47,420 nucleotides of DNA from a virus. A program made the position numbers and the translations under genes. Shown piece by piece: positions 23,916 through 31,500 of this stretch. Location of the stretch: IMG/VR virus record IMGVR_UViG_3300018067_000071, positions 1 to 47,420 of that record, one strand, 5' to 3'. The notes below the pieces were generated by a model. It did no database searches. It was not told where the DNA came from and saw nothing but the letters and a program-made list of their open reading frames with translations. Every line of letters starts with the position of its first letter. The first letter of the stretch is position 1.

Positions 23916-24144
23916 CAAAATAATGCGTGCCACATACTTTTTTTAGGACCACAAGATATGGGACTATCGGAGGATACCCACTACCCATGGTGTATGTAAA
24001 AGTTACACCGTTCCTCAGGGCGGCCTCGTAGAAATAATGTGTGTCAGGCTTAGAAAAAGTAATAGGGGACCCAAAATTCTGTGAGAAAAAAATAAATTTT
24101 TCCTGAAGAGTGTAAGAATTACACACCTCCGCTAACTGAAGCAA
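23893..24144 (-). CDS. Doubtful reading frame across the operator region (83 aa)
   Basis: Open from TTG 24144 to TGA at 23893, with no convincing ribosome site before the TTG. The product is aromatic-rich and unrecognised. Two TGTAA-N3-TTACA operators and the -35 of a promoter lie inside it, so the stretch is more likely regulatory DNA. It cannot be excluded as a small early gene. Confidence 0.25.
   Translation of the reverse strand: MLQLAEVCNSYTLQEKFIFFSQNFGSPITFSKPDTHYFYEAALRNGVTFTYTMGSGYPPIVPYLVVLKKVCGTHYFVDDKSRS
23994..24008. promoter_or_regulatory. TGTAA-N3-TTACA operator, copy 2
   Basis: ATGTAAAAGTTACAC: symmetric TGTAA/TTACA arms around AAG. About 80 bases upstream of the leftward promoter at 23887-23915. 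Confidence 0.55.
24110..24124. promoter_or_regulatory. TGTAA-N3-TTACA operator, copy 3
   Basis: GTGTAAGAATTACAC: GTGTAA and TTACAC arms around GAA. It lies 102 bases from copy 2, between the divergent operons. Confidence 0.6.
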
Positions 24145-24301
24145 ACAAAGGACTTAGAGGGCTTGACTTCCCGGCTAGTCTGTGAGACACTGTGTACGGC
24201 CTTTACCGGCCCATCCCTTTACAATTTAATTATTTACTTTTCTGCTCAGTTATTATAGGAGTAGTGTATGCTCCTCGCTACGCTCGCATAAGGAACTCAT
24301 C
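24145..24301. other. Divergent intergenic region
   Basis: Separates leftward and rightward transcription. AT-rich from about 24215 to 24256 with one good -10 (TATTAT), then a leader with a weak TATGC/GCATA stem before the small-terminase start. No strong rightward promoter is obvious. Confidence 0.6.
24228..24256 (+). promoter_or_regulatory. Possible rightward promoter for the late genes
   Basis: TATTAT (24251-24256) is a good -10 in an AT-rich stretch, but the hexamer 17 bases upstream (AATTAT) is a poor -35. It is the only reasonable -10 between the divergent genes and the first late gene. A second weak candidate is TTGACT at 24163 with TGAGACACT 14 bases on. Confidence 0.3.
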
Positions 24302-24892
24302 ATGCCTATTGGAATCGTGTCAGACGCAGATCTGTTGAAAGAGATAGAGTCCTACAAAACTCCTACTCCATTAAAGGTGGTAGATCCTCCTAAAGTTCTA
24401 GAGGGAGAGATCATTGATGTACCCGCGCGTGGTAGAAAGAGTGGAGACAATAACGTACCTGATACGTTGAGACAGATCATTGGAGAAGATGCACTACTTA
24501 ATGGACGTGAGTCCGCGTTGCAAATTGCAGCAGACTTTGGCATTTCTCCTTCATCTGTCAGCGCATACACAAAGGGTGCTACATCTACTTCCAGTTATGA
24601 CGCACCCAAACCCTCCATCATTAACCACATCAACAAAGCTAGACAGCGAGCTATCGGTAAGGCGAGTAAGACCCTCAACGCAGCTCTATCTAGTATCACT
24701 CAAGAGAAGCTAGACTACACTGATCCTGATAAGTTGTCAGGTATCGCTAAGGATATGTCTGTCATTATCAAGAATCTTGAGAAGCAGATTGATCCTGGTG
24801 ATGATAAGGGAGTTAAAACTCCACAGTTTGTAATCTTCGCTCCACAATTCCGTGATGAGCGATCGTTCGATATGATCACAGTTCAGGAGTAG
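24302..24892 (+). CDS. Putative small terminase subunit
   Basis: A 196-aa protein, first gene of the late operon; ATG 24302 with AAGGA seven bases upstream. A helix-turn-helix is visible at about 68-92 (GRESALQIAADFGISPSSVS), followed by a helical middle with SGIAKDMSVIIKNLE, which resembles the oligomerisation helices of small terminases, and a beta C terminus (PQFVIFAPQF). Small terminases bind packaging sites and hand DNA to the large subunit, which is encoded 3.3 kb downstream. The intervening four genes are unusual for this pair. A DNA-binding regulator is the alternative. Confidence 0.6.
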   Translation: MPIGIVSDADLLKEIESYKTPTPLKVVDPPKVLEGEIIDVPARGRKSGDNNVPDTLRQIIGEDALLNGRESALQIAADFGISPSSVSAYTKGATSTSSYDAPKPSIINHINKARQRAIGKASKTLNAALSSITQEKLDYTDPDKLSGIAKDMSVIIKNLEKQIDPGDDKGVKTPQFVIFAPQFRDERSFDMITVQE

Positions 24893-24896
24893 AAAT

Positions 24897-25520
24897 ATGG
24901 AACCACAAGCGCGTCCAGTTCCAGCATTTCACAACGATCCATACAATCCTACTCTATTCAGTCCTAACTCCAAGTCTCTTGATGTATCAGGAGAACAGGA
25001 GAGGCTGATTAGGGAAGTGCATATGTTGGGATCGTCAGACACACGATTCGCTCAGAAGATGTCTGATGCAGTCCTTCATATCCTTCGTGCTGGATATGTT
25101 GAGACTCCATTCATTGAATCTATTTCTCCCACATCTCAGCCCGTCTCTACTCCACCATTCCAGTTATCGGTTACGGGAAGTGGATTCAATGAGACGAGTA
25201 CAATCTACGTGAATGGTGAGCCTGTCACGACTAACCGCGTGTCAGATACTAATCTCACCACAGAAGTAGATCTCACTCTAGTAACTGAGCCAACTAGCTA
25301 TGCAGTTCTAGTTCATCAGGATGGTGGAGTTCTCTCGAATAATGTAGCACTTGAAGTAACTGCTACTGAACTTCAGCAGAGAGAGAAGGAAGATCGAGAG
25401 AACAGACAGTTCGATAAGCTGAAGGAAGATAACGATAAGTTTGGTAAGCTAGAGGATCAGCGTAAGGATGTGCTGAAGAAGGAGTCTGATTTCTACGTAC
25501 CAAAGAAGGATGACAAGTAA
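24897..25520 (+). CDS. IPT/TIG Ig-like domain protein
   Basis: A 207-aa protein; AGGAG seven bases before the ATG. Residues 71-156 form an IPT/TIG immunoglobulin-like domain (FIESISPTS start, LSVTGSGF, then IYVNGEPV, and a final ALEVT strand). The N terminus is Pro/Asn-rich; the C terminus is a strongly charged helix (LQQREKEDRENRQFDKLKED). Ig-like domains decorate phage heads and tails and bind surface sugars weakly. The charged helix may anchor it to the capsid. It is a head-decoration or fibre-associated candidate. Confidence 0.7.
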   Translation: MEPQARPVPAFHNDPYNPTLFSPNSKSLDVSGEQERLIREVHMLGSSDTRFAQKMSDAVLHILRAGYVETPFIESISPTSQPVSTPPFQLSVTGSGFNETSTIYVNGEPVTTNRVSDTNLTTEVDLTLVTEPTSYAVLVHQDGGVLSNNVALEVTATELQQREKEDRENRQFDKLKEDNDKFGKLEDQRKDVLKKESDFYVPKKDDK

Positions 25521-25765
25521 TGCCTATCGAAGCTCTATCAATCGGTATGCCTTGGACATTGATAGCTAATCGTGTCTATGCACTCCCGCCAGTGAAGCTC
25601 ACTATCTTCACTACTCATGGCACTCCTGCCTTTGAAGTATCTAATCACTCAGATTTTGCGCAGCCCGGTATGACGCCAGTTCTAACTAATGGACTGGCTA
25701 CAGTAGCGGGTGGATTCATACGCACGGCCGCGTCTGATGTGACAGTTAAACTCGTTCGTGATTAG
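25520..25765 (+). CDS. Small beta-rich protein (81 aa)
   Basis: Coupled to the previous gene through TAATG with AGGA upstream. The sequence alternates short hydrophobic strands (PVKLTIFTTHG, VTVKLV at the end), as in small head-decoration proteins. No family recognised; role inferred only from place in the late operon. Confidence 0.6.
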   Translation: MPIEALSIGMPWTLIANRVYALPPVKLTIFTTHGTPAFEVSNHSDFAQPGMTPVLTNGLATVAGGFIRTAASDVTVKLVRD

Positions 25766-25779
25766 TTCAAGAGATTAAC

Positions 25780-27459
25780 ATGTATACACTTAAATCAGAC
25801 CACGGTAAGTTCGCATCAGCGGAGGACGGTGGTAAAGAACAAGGTACTACCGATGGTAGACCGAATGGACTCATGACTGCTAATCGTGACTCTGCTGGAG
25901 GCTGGGAGACATTCACTATTGAGGAATCTGATGAACCTGGAATCTATGGAATCAAGTCTACTCATGGATTCTATGCGTGCTGTGAAGATGAAGGTAAAGC
26001 TGGTTACATAGCTTTCAATCGTCCCGGTATCACAGCATGGGAGAAATTCAGACTGTGGGTAAATGAAGATAAAGTTTCATTTGAATCTGTATGTAGACCA
26101 GGTTATTTCATTAAAGTATGGGGAGATGGTCGAGTTGAACTAGCTCAGCCTATGTGGGAAGGACAGCCAGCTAATGAACCGGGTGGCTATGAAACTTTCA
26201 CTGCTGATCCTCCTATCTCTCTATTCAGTCCAATAGAATCTCTCATTAAAGGTCAACTGCGTGTTACCGAAGCAGGTTGGGCAGATGATTCTGGTCCAGT
26301 CCTTCCTATTGGGTTGCATGTGGGGGATCTGTTCTCCGTATTCGTACGTGACCCGGACAAAGCAGAGCATATAGTTGCGACTGCGCAGCAGGCCGGATAT
26401 CCATTCATTCACTTCTGGATGAATCTTGGTACACTAGGTGACTATTGGTCTGGCCGTGAGTGTGGTCCTGGCTATACTTCTGACTTCTGGCCCAAACTTG
26501 GTCTACTTGGAGATATGCTAGACCAGTATGGTATGAAGGGTGGTTACAATCTTGGCGACTACAAGTTGTGGTCTGGCACGCATAAAGACTTTTTCAGACA
26601 GCTTGGACAACACTTACACGGGAGGCAAAATTGTACAGCCGCGTATGTGTTCGGTGGAAATGAAGCGTGGCAAACGGGTGCAGATAGTAAAGAGGAGATT
26701 TCCGACGCACTCAATTGCTTCAAGGAAGAATGCAACACGGTCCCAGTAACTACTACAGCTCCTCCATCAGAACATGCAGATGATATAGCTAATTGGTGTG
26801 CAGGAGACTTCTATGGAATCCATGGATATCGTGCAGGGGAGGATCATGATCGCATCCGGCATATCTTCAGTGTTGGATGGGAGGGTAATCCACCAGTTGA
26901 ATACGGAGTTCAGGACGAGCCGACTGGACCCGGTGATGAGGTATCCGTTAAATCTTCCCATTGCTATGAAGGGCGGGATGTTGACAGTAATCATATCTGC
27001 GCCTTGGCCGTTCAATCTCTCCTCTGCAACCAAGGATACAACTATTTTTGCGGAGCTGGCGTAAAGTCTGATACTCCTATTGAATCCTATCCAGGTTTCT
27101 ATGAAGTCGCAAGATCTAAGCAGATTGTACCGCCTGATATCATGGGATGGCCAAAGCCATTTCATTTTGGTAACTCTCAGCCCGACAGGGTATTTAGTCC
27201 GTGCGCGGAAGATACTCTTAGATTCGACCACAGAATCTCTCATGATGGCCGGATATTCGGTATCTTCTATGGGGATCAAGGACATACACGCGCCCGATGT
27301 GAGCGCGCATGTTATCTCCAGTTCAAAGGATTCGATGGATCTGTAAGTTCAGAGATGCAATTTGATCTAGGTCAAGAGATCTCATTTGATTTCCGTCGTT
27401 CCAGTGGCGGTCAACCAAACGGTTATACAGCACAAGTAGTTATCGGGAGGTTACGCTAA
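25780..27459 (+). CDS. Fascin-like beta-trefoil plus glycoside-hydrolase-like protein
   Basis: A 559-aa protein. Residues 1-145 contain repeated units of fascin-type beta-trefoil (LKSDHGKFASAEDGG; GIKSTHGFYACCEDEG; FESVCRPGYFIKVWGDG), a fold that binds sugars or actin. Residues ~155-430 look like a TIM-barrel glycosidase: VFGGNEAWQ puts an Asn-Glu pair at 294-295, as in the acid/base site of clan GH-A enzymes, and E374 in VEYGV could be the nucleophile. The last ~100 residues are beta-rich. It is a candidate virion depolymerase or cell-wall enzyme. No other lysis enzyme is recognisable in the window. Enzyme class and catalytic pair are inference. Confidence 0.6.
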   Translation: MYTLKSDHGKFASAEDGGKEQGTTDGRPNGLMTANRDSAGGWETFTIEESDEPGIYGIKSTHGFYACCEDEGKAGYIAFNRPGITAWEKFRLWVNEDKVSFESVCRPGYFIKVWGDGRVELAQPMWEGQPANEPGGYETFTADPPISLFSPIESLIKGQLRVTEAGWADDSGPVLPIGLHVGDLFSVFVRDPDKAEHIVATAQQAGYPFIHFWMNLGTLGDYWSGRECGPGYTSDFWPKLGLLGDMLDQYGMKGGYNLGDYKLWSGTHKDFFRQLGQHLHGRQNCTAAYVFGGNEAWQTGADSKEEISDALNCFKEECNTVPVTTTAPPSEHADDIANWCAGDFYGIHGYRAGEDHDRIRHIFSVGWEGNPPVEYGVQDEPTGPGDEVSVKSSHCYEGRDVDSNHICALAVQSLLCNQGYNYFCGAGVKSDTPIESYPGFYEVARSKQIVPPDIMGWPKPFHFGNSQPDRVFSPCAEDTLRFDHRISHDGRIFGIFYGDQGHTRARCERACYLQFKGFDGSVSSEMQFDLGQEISFDFRRSSGGQPNGYTAQVVIGRLR

Positions 27460-28226
27460 TGGGAATCTGGGATACGATGCAGGGTGCTGCTACTGGAATG
27501 GGTAATGGTGGATCATTTGCTCAGAAACAGCAAATGAAAGCCAATCCCATGATGCAGGGTAGACCTGCTATGGGTGCTCCATTAGGTCAAACTCCACAGG
27601 TTAATGCATTTACTGCTAATAAGATGCAGAAGCCTAATAATAACATGGCCAATCCAATGGCCCAAATGCAGAAGGTTAATGCTAATGCTGGTCAGGCTGG
27701 ATCACGCACGCAGATTCAGGCTAAACAGCAAGCTATGAAACAGCAGCAGCAGGCTCAGACTGGAATTGGTCCAACAGATCCAGTTCAGCAGCTTCAGCAG
27801 ACTCTATCTGCTCAAAAGGGTCTACAGACTCCATATGATCAGCAGCAGCAGGCACAAGTACAGGCACAAACTCAGGCTGCTACCCAGCCATATCAGGAAC
27901 CAGCAGTAGATTTAGGCTCACAAGATCCACGTGAACTAGCGCGTGTGGCTCAGCAGAATCAGACTCAGGGAATGTCTCAGTTGTATGGTTCTGCACCAGA
28001 TATGCCTGGTCCTAATCCAATGGAACAGCAAATCATGGCTAGTAAGCCTAATGTACAAATGGGTGCTAGTCAGGCTGGTCCTGCTATTGGTGCAATGGGT
28101 CAGACTATGGGTCAGGAAATTCCTACAGGTGGGGGAATTGGTGGATCTGGTATTGATCAAGTTATGCAGCGTATGGGTCAGCCTGGTGGTATGCAGAGAT
28201 CACAGGTTATGCCACGCCGTCGTTAA
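27459..28226 (+). CDS. Gln/Met/Asn-rich low-complexity protein
   Basis: A 255-aa protein coupled through TAATG. Gln, Met, Asn, Gly and Ala dominate; it has Gln runs (KQQQQAQ; DQQQQAQ) and almost no charged segment except a basic end (MPRRR). No fold is apparent; the composition is prion-like. It sits immediately before the large terminase gene, where an unstructured head or packaging accessory protein is possible. Confidence 0.65.
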   Translation: MGIWDTMQGAATGMGNGGSFAQKQQMKANPMMQGRPAMGAPLGQTPQVNAFTANKMQKPNNNMANPMAQMQKVNANAGQAGSRTQIQAKQQAMKQQQQAQTGIGPTDPVQQLQQTLSAQKGLQTPYDQQQQAQVQAQTQAATQPYQEPAVDLGSQDPRELARVAQQNQTQGMSQLYGSAPDMPGPNPMEQQIMASKPNVQMGASQAGPAIGAMGQTMGQEIPTGGGIGGSGIDQVMQRMGQPGGMQRSQVMPRRR

Positions 28227-28232
28227 TTAATC

Positions 28233-29885
28233 ATGGAAGATACACCGCAGAAGAAAGTATTTAGTTCTAATGAGTGGCGCCCTAGTGCCAAACAGGAACT
28301 CTTTCTCTCATTACCTACTACAGTAAAAGAGGGATTCTATGGAGGTGGAGCAGGCTCCGGTAAATCAGACGTCCTACTATTGTATGGTATTGTCCATAGA
28401 TGGCACGAGCACCCTAAGTTTAAACAAGTGTTCATGCGAAGAACCTATCCAGAACTGCGAAATGAGATCATTCCTAGATCCCGTGAACTTTATCGTAAAT
28501 TTGGTGCAACTCTTAACAAAACTGAGATGTGTTGGACATTTCCACGTACAGATCAATACGGTGGGACTGGTGGTACTAACGAAGGAGCAATGATATTTCT
28601 CGGTCATTGCGAGAATGAAGATGACGTTCATCAGTACGACACCATGCAGATTTGTCTGTATACTCCTGATGAGCTTACCTCAATCACTGAATGGATTTAC
28701 ACTTACATTACTTTCCAAAGAAATAGATCCCCAATCGACTCAGGACTTCCATCTATTACTCGTGCTGCAGGTATGCCTGGGGGTATTGGTCACACTTGGA
28801 CCTATAAACGATTCATTAAGCCCTATCCGAAAGGCGGAAAAATAATTGTTGGTAAGGGTGGAAATAAGAGGATCTACATCCACTCTACTCTGGAAGATAA
28901 TCCGCATATTGACCCCACTTATAAACAGTCACTGCAAGGTATTACAATTGAGGCTGAAAGGAAGGCCAAGCTATTAGGTGACTGGGACGCATATCAGGGT
29001 CAAGTCTTCGATGAGTTTAGGGATCGTAAGTTTGAGGATGAGCCTGCAAATGCTCTCCATGTTATAGAACCGTTTGAAATTCCTCACTGGTGGCCGAAAA
29101 TCTGTATCGGTGACTGGGGTTTTGCGGCTATGACATGGATTGGATGGGCTGCAATTAGTCCATCTAAGCGCATGTACATTTACAGAGAGCAAACATGGGT
29201 GAAAACTAAGATTGCGGAGTGGGCACCATATGTTAAACTCCACCTCGACAAAGAAAATCCTCGTCTTGTCAGGTTTTGCAAATCAGCTGGTCAGGATAGA
29301 GGTCAGGAACACACCATACAGGAGCAGATTGAATCAGAACTTGGAGTTTCCGTTGAGTTATCCAACAATACACCAGGTTCGCGTATTGCTGGAAAGCAAC
29401 TTATACATGAATATCTCCGGTGGCAGCCAAAACTGATCAATACACAGGAAATTGGACTCTATAATGAAGAATATGCGATGTGGATTCATCGAAATAGAGG
29501 TCTAAAAGAGTATCACGCTTACATGAACTCATTTAATCCTGTTGAACCTGAAATAAATATCCCAAAATTACAGATTTTCGCCGGCGCATGTCCAGTTTTA
29601 GTCGAAGCTATCAAAGCATGTAGCTATGACAAACCAAAAGGTAATAAAGCAGCAGAAGATATCGCAGAATTCGATGGTGATGATCCCATTGATGGTCTGC
29701 GATACATGGTTGATGCTGCAGAATCGTTCTTTGAGGACGCTGACCAAGAATTTAAGAGGGTACAGGCCCAAGACGCGCTCATTCAGAAGCTCCACCAGTC
29801 ACAAGATTGGACTGCATTCTACCGAAACATGGACAAAGTAGAATCAGATGAGACGATTAAGCCTGTTGGTCGTTATCGTCACTAA
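28233..29885 (+). CDS. terL: Terminase large subunit
   Basis: A 550-aa packaging motor. Walker A is GGGAGSGKS at 37-45, followed by Walker B with the catalytic Glu in ICLYTPDEL (about 140-148). The RNase-H-type nuclease domain starts near 289 with KICIGDWGFA, where D294 is the first metal ligand. Its length is normal for the family. It pumps DNA into the prohead through the portal, encoded 2.4 kb downstream. There is no clear ribosome site before ATG 28233, so translation may depend on the upstream gene, whose stop is 7 bases away. Confidence 0.92.
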   Translation: MEDTPQKKVFSSNEWRPSAKQELFLSLPTTVKEGFYGGGAGSGKSDVLLLYGIVHRWHEHPKFKQVFMRRTYPELRNEIIPRSRELYRKFGATLNKTEMCWTFPRTDQYGGTGGTNEGAMIFLGHCENEDDVHQYDTMQICLYTPDELTSITEWIYTYITFQRNRSPIDSGLPSITRAAGMPGGIGHTWTYKRFIKPYPKGGKIIVGKGGNKRIYIHSTLEDNPHIDPTYKQSLQGITIEAERKAKLLGDWDAYQGQVFDEFRDRKFEDEPANALHVIEPFEIPHWWPKICIGDWGFAAMTWIGWAAISPSKRMYIYREQTWVKTKIAEWAPYVKLHLDKENPRLVRFCKSAGQDRGQEHTIQEQIESELGVSVELSNNTPGSRIAGKQLIHEYLRWQPKLINTQEIGLYNEEYAMWIHRNRGLKEYHAYMNSFNPVEPEINIPKLQIFAGACPVLVEAIKACSYDKPKGNKAAEDIAEFDGDDPIDGLRYMVDAAESFFEDADQEFKRVQAQDALIQKLHQSQDWTAFYRNMDKVESDETIKPVGRYRH

Positions 29886-30105
29886 TCTAGGCTGTGGATA
29901 TGTACTTCCAAGAGTGCGTGTACCTCCAGTATGCTCAGATGGCTTACCAGTTAAGGTTCTGATAGATCCACGGTGTCCACCTGATGGAATTTGTGGATAT
30001 ACATGTGATCCGGACAGATGGATTATTCGAGATCCAATAGGAAAATCTAATGCTTTTCTGGTTCCAGTGGTATCGAAAATTAAGAGGTGGGTTGTGGCAG
30101 TATAA
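29848..30105 (+). CDS. Small Cys-rich protein with N-terminal hydrophobic segment
   Basis: An 85-aa protein overlapping the end of the terminase gene by 38 bases in another frame. It begins MRRLSLLVVIVTNLGCGYV, which looks like a lipoprotein or signal-type sequence, though the residue three before the Cys is Asn, not a usual lipobox residue. Four further cysteines lie in DPRCPPDGICGYTCDPD. It could be an outer-membrane spanin-like protein, but this is only suggested by the leader. No clear ribosome site. Confidence 0.45.
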   Translation: MRRLSLLVVIVTNLGCGYVLPRVRVPPVCSDGLPVKVLIDPRCPPDGICGYTCDPDRWIIRDPIGKSNAFLVPVVSKIKRWVVAV

Positions 30106-30172
30106 TCCACAATGGGGATGGATTCGTTACAAAGAACCAAAACCAATGCCACCTGATGAGGATTACCGATAA
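30050..30172 (+). CDS. Trp-rich 40-aa peptide
   Basis: ATG 30050 is preceded by AGGA at good spacing and its stop overlaps the next start (TAATG). The product begins MLFWFQWYRKLRGGLWQYNP and has six Trp, with a Pro-rich end. It overlaps the end of the previous frame. The coupling at both ends favours a genuine small gene. Amphipathic and aromatic, so a membrane-active role is possible. Confidence 0.5.
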   Translation: MLFWFQWYRKLRGGLWQYNPQWGWIRYKEPKPMPPDEDYR

Positions 30173-30480
30173 TGCTAAGAAAACTAATGTATAAGTGGTT
30201 CGGGCTATCTGAGGAACCATGTGAGACTTGTGAGGTTCTCCGCCTCCAGCTCGATGAGAGCAACAGAGAACGCCGAGAACTTTTACACAGGCTCCTGGAG
30301 AAAGATAGACCCGAACCACCCTCTAATAAGGAAGAAGAACAGGTTCCTATAACTCCACAATATACTCCATGGCGTGTAAGACAGCAGATGCTTGAACAAG
30401 AAGATCGTGTAAAAGCTAAATTAATGCGAGATAGGGCAGTAGAAATAGATAAATTGGAAAAGGAAGTGGGGATTAGCTAA
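30172..30480 (+). CDS. Small charged coiled-coil protein (102 aa)
   Basis: TAATG-coupled to the preceding peptide and the following gene. It has an early CETC, then a charged helix (VLRLQLDESNRERRELLHRL), a Pro-rich linker and a second helix (QQMLEQEDRVKAKLMRDRAV). It looks like a two-helix coiled-coil protein. Function unknown. Confidence 0.65.
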   Translation: MLRKLMYKWFGLSEEPCETCEVLRLQLDESNRERRELLHRLLEKDRPEPPSNKEEEQVPITPQYTPWRVRQQMLEQEDRVKAKLMRDRAVEIDKLEKEVGIS

Positions 30481-31322
30481 TGCCTCTTGGTCCCTCTTGG
30501 TCACTTCGTCCAATGGCTAGTCATAAGACAGAACCTCTTACCAAAAGTAAGACTAGAAGGGTTCCTGATGTGCCATTGTATGATGACATGGACCCAGATG
30601 ATGAGAATGTGGAGCCACCTCCTGTAATTTCTCCAGAAGAAGCAGATAATCCACATCCAACTGATTTACCAGAAGGATTACTAGAGAAATTCATTAAATA
30701 TGCTGCTAGTAAGGGTGGTAACTATATGGATGATGATAGGATCTATTTGGAACAATATCTTCATCCAGAAAAAGATATTATCCCTAAACAGCCACTAAGA
30801 CCTACTAAGGGAGGGATGGGACCATCTGATGATATGGTCTATCGTCGTATTCCTGAGAAGCAAGTGGGAGATCAGCATTACCCGATGACAGATGGTTTGG
30901 GTAACTATACTAAATCTTACGGTGATAAGTACAATAGTGCGTATGATGTATGGGACTTTGACACTCCCGCTAATCTAACTGGGAGAGAAGGTATTGGGTT
31001 ATTTAATACTGGACTTAACTGGTTATCTAAGAAGGTAATGCAGAATGTGGGAACTCCTTATAAGGTGTATGAACGCTATAATAAGGATCGAACTCCATTT
31101 ACTAATGAAAATGAATTTGGTCCAATAGAAAATCCTGATAATACCGATTGGCATAATAATGTACCACTAGAGGACCATCAACTTCCTAAGTACGAGTATA
31201 AAGAACCTAATACTCCTGCATATGGAGTTATGAAGAATGATACTCCAGACTATGAATCATATCCTTGGAATATCCCCATAACTGACTTAGAAACCCTGCA
31301 AACGAAGAAAAGAGGATTTTAA
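30480..31322 (+). CDS. Hypothetical virion protein (280 aa)
   Basis: Coupled at both ends through TAATG. Rich in Asp, Pro, Asn and Tyr, with few hydrophobic stretches apart from GREGIGLFNTGLNWLSKKVM (about 170-188), which looks amphipathic. Composition resembles the large ejection-type proteins at the other end of the late region. No family recognised. Confidence 0.65.
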   Translation: MPLGPSWSLRPMASHKTEPLTKSKTRRVPDVPLYDDMDPDDENVEPPPVISPEEADNPHPTDLPEGLLEKFIKYAASKGGNYMDDDRIYLEQYLHPEKDIIPKQPLRPTKGGMGPSDDMVYRRIPEKQVGDQHYPMTDGLGNYTKSYGDKYNSAYDVWDFDTPANLTGREGIGLFNTGLNWLSKKVMQNVGTPYKVYERYNKDRTPFTNENEFGPIENPDNTDWHNNVPLEDHQLPKYEYKEPNTPAYGVMKNDTPDYESYPWNIPITDLETLQTKKRGF

Positions 31323-31498
31323 TGATTCAAATGATCATTATTCTTGTCGTCCTAGGATTCTGTCTCTATCTAGTCGAGACGTATGTTCCGATGAGTCCTC
31401 CATTTATTATGCTCATTAGGGCATTTGTAGTCCTATTTGGCCTACTGTATCTCCTTTCCATGTTCGGCATCATCCACACGCCTCTCGTATCGAGGTAG
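31322..31498 (+). CDS. Two-helix membrane protein, holin-like (58 aa)
   Basis: ATG 31322 overlaps the previous stop (TAATG), with GAGG six bases upstream. Two transmembrane helices are clear: MIIILVVLGFCLYLV and AFVVLFGLLYLLSMFGI, separated by a short polar turn (ETYVPMSPP). The sequence resembles the small Thivi_2564-type membrane protein family (helix, YxPM turn, helix), named from memory. Two helices, small size and late position fit a holin. The lysis role is inferred, as no endolysin lies next to it. Confidence 0.65.
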   Translation: MIQMIIILVVLGFCLYLVETYVPMSPPFIMLIRAFVVLFGLLYLLSMFGIIHTPLVSR

Positions 31499-31500
31499 TC

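Noticed and set aside
29893-30000. Two TGTGGATAT sequences resembling DnaA boxes (29893 and 29992)
   Set aside because: One mismatch to the consensus, inside a coding frame in the late region, with no AT-rich element or other origin signs.
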